Shown: positions 59,519 to 64,000 of the stretch, piece after piece
How the letters are laid out: every line of letters starts with the position of its first letter
Numbering within the stretch: the first letter of the stretch is position 1
Source of the DNA: CAIRDP01 sp037138335
GTDB lineage: Bacteria; Bacteroidota; Bacteroidia; Bacteroidales; FEN-979
Direction of reading: 5' to 3'
DNA: 64,000 nucleotides
Assembly (NCBI GenBank): GCA_037138335.1
Contig: JBAXIO010000005.1
Location: 143,029 to 207,028, forward strand
Notes under the pieces: model-generated
The model's input: the letters and a program-made list of their open reading frames with translations, nothing else
What the model was told of the DNA's origin: nothing
Databases searched by the model: none
Made by a program: the position numbers and the translations under genes

Positions 59519-61045
59519 ATGAATATTAGCATTATCGGGGCGGGAGTATCAGGTTTGAGCGCAGGCTGCTATTTGCAGATGAGTGGTTTTAATACAGTGA
59601 TTTTTGAGCGCCATGCAACCCCTGGCGGATTATGCACCAGTTGGAAGAAAGGCAGTTACACGTTTGAAAGTGGGTTCCAGTGGCTTTTAGGGTCAGGACC
59701 CGCAAACCCGTTTTACAACTTATGGACGGAATTGCTCGACATGAGATCCATCCCTTTTATTACACATGAAAGCCGCATGGACATTGAGGTCAGGGATAAT
59801 GCAGACCCAAAGGGTGATAAGGTCTTTCATCTTTATACAAACCTTGACCGGCTCAGGGACTATCTTATAGGGATTTCGCCTGAGGACAAGCGTCAAATCA
59901 ACAAACTTATCCGATCCATGAGGCAGGTCCAGGGCTTTGAGATACCTCCCATGATCAAGAAATTGCCAAAACTATTGCCCCTGAAAGAAAAAATAAAGTA
60001 CATCCGCTACCTGCCTTTATTATTGTTCCTGAATAAATTGAAAAAAGAAACCAATTTCTCATTTGCTTCCAGACTTAAAAACCCGTTCTTAAAGGAGGCT
60101 TTTGAATTGCTTTACGACGGTCAAGAACTTCCACTGATGATAGTTACCATGCCCCTGGCCTATAACGATCTCAGGGCTGCCGGCTACCCGGTTGGGGGGG
60201 CCACCCGCTTTGTAAACCGTTTAAAGGATAAATACCTTTCCCTGGGAGGACAGATCCGCTATAATTCCCCTGTTAATAAAATCCTGGTCCAAAATAATCA
60301 TGCAGGCGGTTTACTTCTTGGGGATGGGGAAAAGGTTACCTCCGACATTGTGGTATCGGCTGCCGACTGGCATTATACTGTTTTTGATGCACTGGATGGC
60401 AACTATGTAAACAAAACGATACTTGGTCTAGGCAAGCAGGAGAAATTGAAAGTGTATTATTCATTATTTATCGTCTCCCTGGGAATAAACAGGTCCTTTG
60501 AAGACGAATCCCATTTTCTAAGGTTCCCTCTCGATAAGGACCTGGTCTCGCCCGACGGCACATCATACCCCCGCCTTGAAGCCCATATATACAATTATGA
60601 CCCCACCCTTGCACCCGCTGCTAAAACAGTTGTTTCGGTGAGTTTTTATACCAGTAATGCCGCTTACTGGATCAACCTCAGGAAAACCGACAGGGCAGGG
60701 TACGATAATGCAAAGACCAGGTTTGCCGAAGAAATAATCGAAACCCTTGAGAAGAAATACGGAAGGATAAAGGAGTTTATTGAAGAAATGGATATTGCAA
60801 CTCCTGCGACATTTTTCAGGTACACCAATAACTGGAAAGGATCGGCCCAGGGCTGGCTGCCGGGAAAGAACCTGATCGAACAGTCCCCAGTTGAATTCAA
60901 ACTTCCCGGTCTCAATAACTTTTACTATTCCGGTCACTGGAGCATTCCCGGGGGCGGATTGCCTGTTGCCATAAAATCGGCCAGGGATCTTGCACAGATC
61001 ATCTGCAGGGACACAGGGCAGAAGTTCGGTGCAGATCAATATTAG
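59519..61045 (+). CDS. FAD-dependent phytoene desaturase-like oxidoreductase, copy 2
   Basis: A 508-aa flavoprotein: I-I-G-A-G-V-S-G-L-S (residues 5-14) is the FAD-binding Rossmann motif, followed by F-E-R-H-A-T-P-G-G-L. The C-terminus has Y-Y-S-G-H-W-S-I-P-G-G-G, the second FAD motif. Family CrtI/CrtISO. It is divergently transcribed from the ammonia-lyase gene with its own promoter, so it is part of the locus edge. Like copy 1 (20151) it may desaturate or isomerise the polyene. A second possibility is retinol-saturase-like reduction. Confidence 0.87.
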   Translation: MNISIIGAGVSGLSAGCYLQMSGFNTVIFERHATPGGLCTSWKKGSYTFESGFQWLLGSGPANPFYNLWTELLDMRSIPFITHESRMDIEVRDNADPKGDKVFHLYTNLDRLRDYLIGISPEDKRQINKLIRSMRQVQGFEIPPMIKKLPKLLPLKEKIKYIRYLPLLLFLNKLKKETNFSFASRLKNPFLKEAFELLYDGQELPLMIVTMPLAYNDLRAAGYPVGGATRFVNRLKDKYLSLGGQIRYNSPVNKILVQNNHAGGLLLGDGEKVTSDIVVSAADWHYTVFDALDGNYVNKTILGLGKQEKLKVYYSLFIVSLGINRSFEDESHFLRFPLDKDLVSPDGTSYPRLEAHIYNYDPTLAPAAKTVVSVSFYTSNAAYWINLRKTDRAGYDNAKTRFAEEIIETLEKKYGRIKEFIEEMDIATPATFFRYTNNWKGSAQGWLPGKNLIEQSPVEFKLPGLNNFYYSGHWSIPGGGLPVAIKSARDLAQIICRDTGQKFGADQY

Positions 61046-61077
61046 GCGTGTGATTAATCAAACGGCGTAAAATTCTC

Positions 61078-61108
61078 TTTGCCGCTAAATCCAAATTTTA
61101 TACCTTTG
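61078..61108 (+). promoter_or_regulatory. Bacteroidota promoter for the tRNA gene
   Basis: TTTG (61078-61081), 19 bases, then TACCTTTG (61101-61108), ten bases before the first base of the tRNA. A textbook arrangement for the phylum. Confidence 0.62.
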
Positions 61109-61118
61109 CACCGAATTT

Positions 61119-61192
61119 GGCCCCGTAGCTCAACTGAATAGAGCATCTGACTACGGATCAGAAGGTTACAGGTTTGAATCCTGTCGGGGTCA
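61119..61192 (+). tRNA. tRNA-Arg (anticodon ACG)
   Basis: The cloverleaf can be drawn by eye: acceptor GGCCCCG pairs with CGGGGTC, the D-arm is AGCTCAACTGAATAGAGCA, the anticodon arm is TCTGA-CTACGGA-TCAGA with anticodon ACG, and the T-arm is ACAGG-TTTGAAT-CCTGT. The discriminator base is A, and the CCA end is not encoded, as is usual for Bacteroidota. It reads Arg codons CGN (the first A is normally converted to inosine). It marks the border between the locus and the accessory DNA to the right. Confidence 0.95.
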
Positions 61193-61201
61193 CAGAGAAT
61201 C

Positions 61202-61243
61202 AGCCACTTACGATAAAAAGTAAAGTGGCTGTTTTCGTTTTTT
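61202..61243 (+). terminator. Rho-independent terminator after the tRNA
   Basis: AGCCACTT (61202-61209) pairs with AAGTGGCT (61223-61230), an 8-bp stem with a 13-base loop, followed by a T-rich run to 61243. It starts ten bases after the tRNA end. Confidence 0.7.
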
Positions 61244-61368
61244 CAAGCATTTTTCAAGCATTTACAATTATCTATTCCGGAATATTTCCGTTTAAAACTT
61301 TTCTTTTTCAGGTTTGTCAAAAGGCTGCTGGATCTGAATTATTAAATTCCCTTTCGTCCATGAAGAAA

Positions 61369-61402
61369 GTTTCCCTGCAGGTTTTGGCACCCGCAGGGAA
61401 AC
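61369..61402 (-). terminator. Inverted repeat after the small 61426 gene
   Basis: GTTTCCCTGC (61369-61378) and GCAGGGAAAC (61393-61402) form a 10-bp perfect stem with a 14-base loop. Seen from the minus strand it lies 24 bases past the stop of the 61426-61674 gene, followed by a weak T-rich stretch. It probably ends that transcript. Confidence 0.45.
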
Positions 61403-61425
61403 CTGAAATACTATGACCAGGAAAA

Positions 61426-61674
61426 TCACCCCCAGATCATATACCTGGGCGGATCATTGAGGCGGATGAAGTTCATGGCCTCATGGATATTGAGGAACCT
61501 GAACCTTGCGGCCTCTTTACCACTTGGGGAAAACAAGGTGATTTTGATTGTGGACGACCACTTGACCGGCCGGCCGTTGTGGTGCAGGATGACCTGACCG
61601 TTTTCATTGACATGATAATCACAGGCTAAATCATGAATTACCTGAGTTGAAGAATGACTGATGGTTGTTGACAT
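61426..61674 (-). CDS. Small protein of unknown function with an atypical Shine-Dalgarno site
   Basis: An 82-aa protein. No signal peptide or membrane segment is evident. V-N-E-N-G-Q-V-I-L-H-H-N-G-R-P-V-K-W in the middle is notable, followed by hydrophobic strands and E-A-M-N-F-I-R-L. I do not recognise the family. Upstream of the ATG at 61674 the minus strand shows GGAGG (61684-61680) with a 5-base spacer, a strong ribosome site of a kind otherwise absent from this window. Together with the surrounding repeats and the tRNA nearby this hints at transferred DNA. Confidence 0.55.
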   Translation of the reverse strand: MSTTISHSSTQVIHDLACDYHVNENGQVILHHNGRPVKWSSTIKITLFSPSGKEAARFRFLNIHEAMNFIRLNDPPRYMIWG

Positions 61675-61679
61675 ACAAA

Positions 61680-61684
61680 CCTCC
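61680..61684 (-). promoter_or_regulatory. Shine-Dalgarno site GGAGG
   Basis: GGAGG on the minus strand, five bases before the ATG at 61674. It supports this start and is unlike the other genes here, most of which have no such site. Confidence 0.6.
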
Positions 61685-61759
61685 GCTTTTAAGTGTTACA
61701 AATGGTTTAGTGCATAAAATGCAAATCGTAAGCACTACACAGCGGAGTAAATTTTAATA

Positions 61760-61841
61760 CGCAAGGCTGCCGGTCATTTTTTTGCCCCGGAAGATATACA
61801 ATCGAAAAAAATGACGGCACCCGTAGGGCCATGGCCTTGCG
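61760..61841. repeat. Nested imperfect inverted repeat
   Basis: An outer stem CGCAAGGC (61760-61767) pairs with GCCTTGCG (61834-61841). An inner stem, TGCCGGTCATTTTTTT (61768-61783), pairs with AAAAAAATGACGGCA (61805-61819), leaving one bulged base. Loops are 21 bases inside and 14 bases between the arms on the right. This could be a structured RNA, a mobile-element end or a palindromic regulatory element; no gene reads through it. Confidence 0.6.
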
Positions 61842-61848
61842 GATTATA

Positions 61849-62003
61849 AATTTACGGAGATATCTTTGGTGAGATTTGCATTGAAGCAAACAAAAATGAC
61901 TCCAACTAAATATGTGGAACAGTGTCCCACATATTTTATAACCAGGGTGATTATTAGGAATTTACGGAGATACCTTACGTGAGATTTGCATTGAAGCGAA
62001 CAA
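61849..62003. repeat. Pair of 45-base direct repeats
   Basis: A 45-base unit starting AATTTACGGAGAT and ending TTGAAGC(A/G)AACAA occurs at 61849-61893 and again at 61959-62003, with four mismatches and an offset of 110 bases. The second copy ends 14 bases before the stop codon of the AlbA_2 gene. Between them lies the 61908-61936 palindrome. Confidence 0.85.
61908..61936. repeat. Palindrome between the direct repeats
   Basis: AAATATGTGG (61908-61917) pairs perfectly with CCACATATTT (61927-61936) around a 9-base loop. It may be a transcription terminator or a protein-binding site; no T-tract follows directly. Confidence 0.6.
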
Positions 62004-62017
62004 GCTGGTACCTGAGG

Positions 62018-63667
62018 TTATTGTTTCAGCAGTTTCTTCCCTTTTACAGTCAATCGGTATTTTTGATAGCGACTTTGAGGTTTATCCGGTAATGTCATTT
62101 CGATAAGGCCGCAATCAATCAATGGCTTTATGTTGGTTTTGAAATTCAGCGTTTGATTTTCCAATCCAAGAAATTCGAACAGTTCAATTCTTGATTTCTC
62201 TGTTTCCAGATAATCTATGATGACAAGTATCTTAGTTAATGTCTTAGTTAATTTTTGAGCGCTTAGTTTATTCCTTATTTCATTTACAACCTCACTGGTA
62301 TCACTTTCCAACAGGTCACTTAATGCTTGCAAATCAACACCTTCAGAGAAGATTTGTGCAATAAGCTGCTTAGTTAATTTAGCCCCCGTCTTAGTTAATA
62401 TCTTAGTTAATGACTTAGTCCCCTCTAGCTCGGGATGACAGGGGAGGGTGACCATAAAGAGGACCTGGTCTTTGTCGGTATAGAATAGCGGTTCGGGGCT
62501 ACCGTTGGCGGCCAAGGCATCGCGAATGATCGGGAATCCGGTGGATTTGCCTTCGGTGAGATCGAGTTCTTTGAGGAAATCTCCAATACGGCGGTTACGG
62601 TAGGCGCGGGAGACTACCCTACGTTGCTGTAAATCGATATTTGTGATGGGCGGCATGGGGCCAGGATAGCTCAGCACGGTGATTTTATCGGGGAATACCT
62701 GTATTTCGATGGGCGCCTCTTCGGCATAGCTTTTATGATAGACCGCGTTACTGATCACTTCCTCCAGTGCATTATAAGGATAATTGCTGATGGTTTTACT
62801 TTCGGCCTGGCCTGTAATTTTCAGGACTTCGGTACGGATGACTTCCTTTTTAAGATAGGCGAGGCTGTTGCGGATTTGATGGTGCAGAGGTCCTTTGAAG
62901 GTTTCGGTAATAAAATTGCGGCCCGTATCGTCAGGATGAATGGCCAACTCAATCCAGGCACGGTTAAAAAACTTGTGAGGCTCCCGGTTAAAGAACATCA
63001 GCCCGACATTCACCGGCCTTAAAAACTCGGCCGGGCCCCGGGAAATCTGCATCTGCCGACACAATTCAGGAAAAGGGATCTTCACACTCTCGTCGAACAA
63101 TTCACTTCCAACCTCCTGCAGGAACTCTCGGATTAAACCCAAATCCAGATCGTTGAGCTGGGCCTGCTGATTTACACGATCATCGAAAGGAACCTTTGCC
63201 GTGAGCTCAATAAGCCGGGCCAGATTATCACCGTGGGGCACAATGCTACGGGAACCAGCACGGATATAATATTGCCTGCGGGAATCGTTGCCCAGGGTTG
63301 AAGGACCAGAATATGGGCGGAGATCCCCGGCCGGGACCCAAATGACCAGGATATGCCGATCATCAAGACTATACGGTTGAATTATGGGCAGGTAGTTGGG
63401 TTGAATCTTATAGCAGATGTTGATCAGTTCACCCTGTATCGCATCGAGACTATTAAGCGGCAATCCAACCGGAGGGAACTGAGGCACCCCATCGACCGTT
63501 GCAATACCCACAATGATGTACCCGCCACCCCAATTGTTAAAATCGTTAGCAAACGCACAGATCGAATGCAGGACATCTTCGGGATTCCAGCCAGCCTTAA
63601 ATTCCAGACGTTCCCATTCCACAACCTTTCCGTGAACCAAATCTTTTATGTTGATAGGGAGGGCCAT
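62018..63667 (-). CDS. AlbA_2-domain (Schlafen-like) putative regulator with winged-helix C-terminus
   Basis: A 549-aa protein. The N-terminal AlbA_2 domain (about residues 1-165) shows E-R-L-E-F-K-A-G-W-N and G-G-G-Y-I-I-V-G-I. The centre has a GHKL-like ATPase segment with N-A-L-E-E-V-I-S-N-A-V-Y-H-K-S-Y and a second G-R-x-G-D-F-L region (about 290-400). The C-terminus looks like winged helix-turn-helix. Between about 415 and 485 the tripeptide L-T-K repeats several times. These proteins act as regulators or in defence-related loci of Bacteroidota; the role here is unknown. The start is the ATG at 63667. Confidence 0.85.
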   Translation of the reverse strand: MALPINIKDLVHGKVVEWERLEFKAGWNPEDVLHSICAFANDFNNWGGGYIIVGIATVDGVPQFPPVGLPLNSLDAIQGELINICYKIQPNYLPIIQPYSLDDRHILVIWVPAGDLRPYSGPSTLGNDSRRQYYIRAGSRSIVPHGDNLARLIELTAKVPFDDRVNQQAQLNDLDLGLIREFLQEVGSELFDESVKIPFPELCRQMQISRGPAEFLRPVNVGLMFFNREPHKFFNRAWIELAIHPDDTGRNFITETFKGPLHHQIRNSLAYLKKEVIRTEVLKITGQAESKTISNYPYNALEEVISNAVYHKSYAEEAPIEIQVFPDKITVLSYPGPMPPITNIDLQQRRVVSRAYRNRRIGDFLKELDLTEGKSTGFPIIRDALAANGSPEPLFYTDKDQVLFMVTLPCHPELEGTKSLTKILTKTGAKLTKQLIAQIFSEGVDLQALSDLLESDTSEVVNEIRNKLSAQKLTKTLTKILVIIDYLETEKSRIELFEFLGLENQTLNFKTNIKPLIDCGLIEMTLPDKPQSRYQKYRLTVKGKKLLKQ

Positions 63668-63788
63668 AGTTTATTATGATTGTACGATTAATGCAATTTC
63701 TTCTACGGTCAATCTATAAAGTGCCTAAAATTATATTTTACTTAAAATTGGTAGCATAAAGCGTTTACAGGTTGTTGGAAATTCTCTA

Positions 63789-64000
63789 TCAAGGTGAAAG
63801 GGATTTGAAACGGCTACCATATTTCCGAGGTTTCGGCTCGAAAAGTCGAGTTTGCCCGCAAGCAGTTTCATAATGCGAAATCTTTGCCGGGGTTATTAGA
63901 GTGTCTATTTTTGGGTAGTCTCTGGCATTGTAGGCTCGTACAATTTCTTTAGCAGAGCTCTCAGGAATAGCATCTATAATCGGCACTCTAAGTTTTTTCA
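63789..64000 (-). CDS. Possible gene fragment at the right edge
   Basis: On the minus strand the frame is open from the window edge to a stop at 63789, giving about 70 aa with the start outside the window: V-P-I-I-D-A-I-P-E-S-S-A-K-E-I-V followed by R-A-Y-N-A-R-D-Y. I do not recognise it. The GTG at 63986 could also be a start. The length and composition fit a real C-terminus, but a chance frame is not excluded. The gap 63668-63788 before it holds nothing I can identify. Confidence 0.35.
   Translation of the reverse strand, partial: KKLRVPIIDAIPESSAKEIVRAYNARDYPKIDTLITPAKISHYETACGQTRLFEPKPRKYGSRFKSLSP

Noticed and set aside
7082..61045. Classical flexirubin locus
   Set aside because: No DarA-like gene was seen and many unrelated tailoring genes are present, so only the aryl-polyene core is accepted.
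61174..61416. An 80-aa plus-strand frame starting inside the tRNA
   Set aside because: It begins in tRNA-Arg, runs through the terminator hairpin and has no recognisable features.
61849..62003. CRISPR array
   Set aside because: Only two repeat units, 45 bases long with mismatches and one spacer; no cas genes are nearby.

Overview
The window looks like a chromosomal segment of a member of the Bacteroidota, most likely an uncultured Bacteroidales-type organism. Three things point there. Many starts are preceded by the Bacteroidota -7 box TAnnTTTG, sometimes with a TTG or TTTG about 19-21 bases upstream, while Shine-Dalgarno sequences are nearly absent. The gene families are typical of the phylum (GroES-like 126-aa protein, DUF6580 protein, SusC-style receptor with a carboxypeptidase-regulatory N-terminus, trifunctional MMPL exporter). 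The ammonia-lyase closely resembles the Flavobacterium tyrosine ammonia-lyase as I remember it.

Layout. Bases 1-7000 are ordinary chromosome: two rhomboid proteases, mutL, a GroES-like gene, a DUF6580 membrane protein, an amidohydrolase lipoprotein and an unknown secreted protein. Bases 7082-61045 form one very large biosynthetic locus, almost all on the minus strand, with many overlapping or abutting genes. Bases 61119-61192 are tRNA-Arg(ACG). From there to the right edge is accessory DNA: a small unknown gene with an atypical ribosome site, about 340 bases of direct and inverted repeats, an AlbA_2-type regulator, and an incomplete gene at the edge.

The locus has the core of an aryl-polyene (APE/flexirubin-type) type II polyketide system. 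It holds an aromatic amino acid ammonia-lyase, a PaaK-like acid:AMP ligase, four acyl carrier proteins, a ketoreductase, two hotdog dehydratase-like proteins, five FabF/B-like ketosynthases or chain-initiation enzymes, three ketosynthase-like partners with eroded active sites, two 4HBT thioesterases, LolA, a lipoprotein, a polysaccharide deacetylase, a glycosyltransferase, and an MMPL exporter fused to an acyltransferase and a methyltransferase.

Several parts exceed a normal APE cluster. (1) There are five B12-binding radical-SAM proteins, two in unusual fusions: one to a complete 3-hydroxyacyl-CoA dehydrogenase and one to an LpxL-type acyltransferase. (2) A side cassette holds two enoyl-CoA hydratases, a KAS III-like enzyme with an altered active site, a ketosynthase, an ACP and an acyltransferase. 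(3) A small HTH-like gene followed by a BtrH_N acyltransferase-like gene occurs three times. (4) Two phytoene-desaturase-like flavoenzymes, a sulfotransferase, a C45 acyltransferase, a heme protein, and two ABC permeases with one ATPase are present. No DarA-like gene and no phosphopantetheinyl transferase are visible. My best reading is a hybrid pathway: an aryl-primed polyene is built on ACPs, remodelled by cobalamin/radical-SAM and flavin enzymes, acyl-transferred or sulfated, and exported to the outer membrane. The final product cannot be predicted from the sequence.
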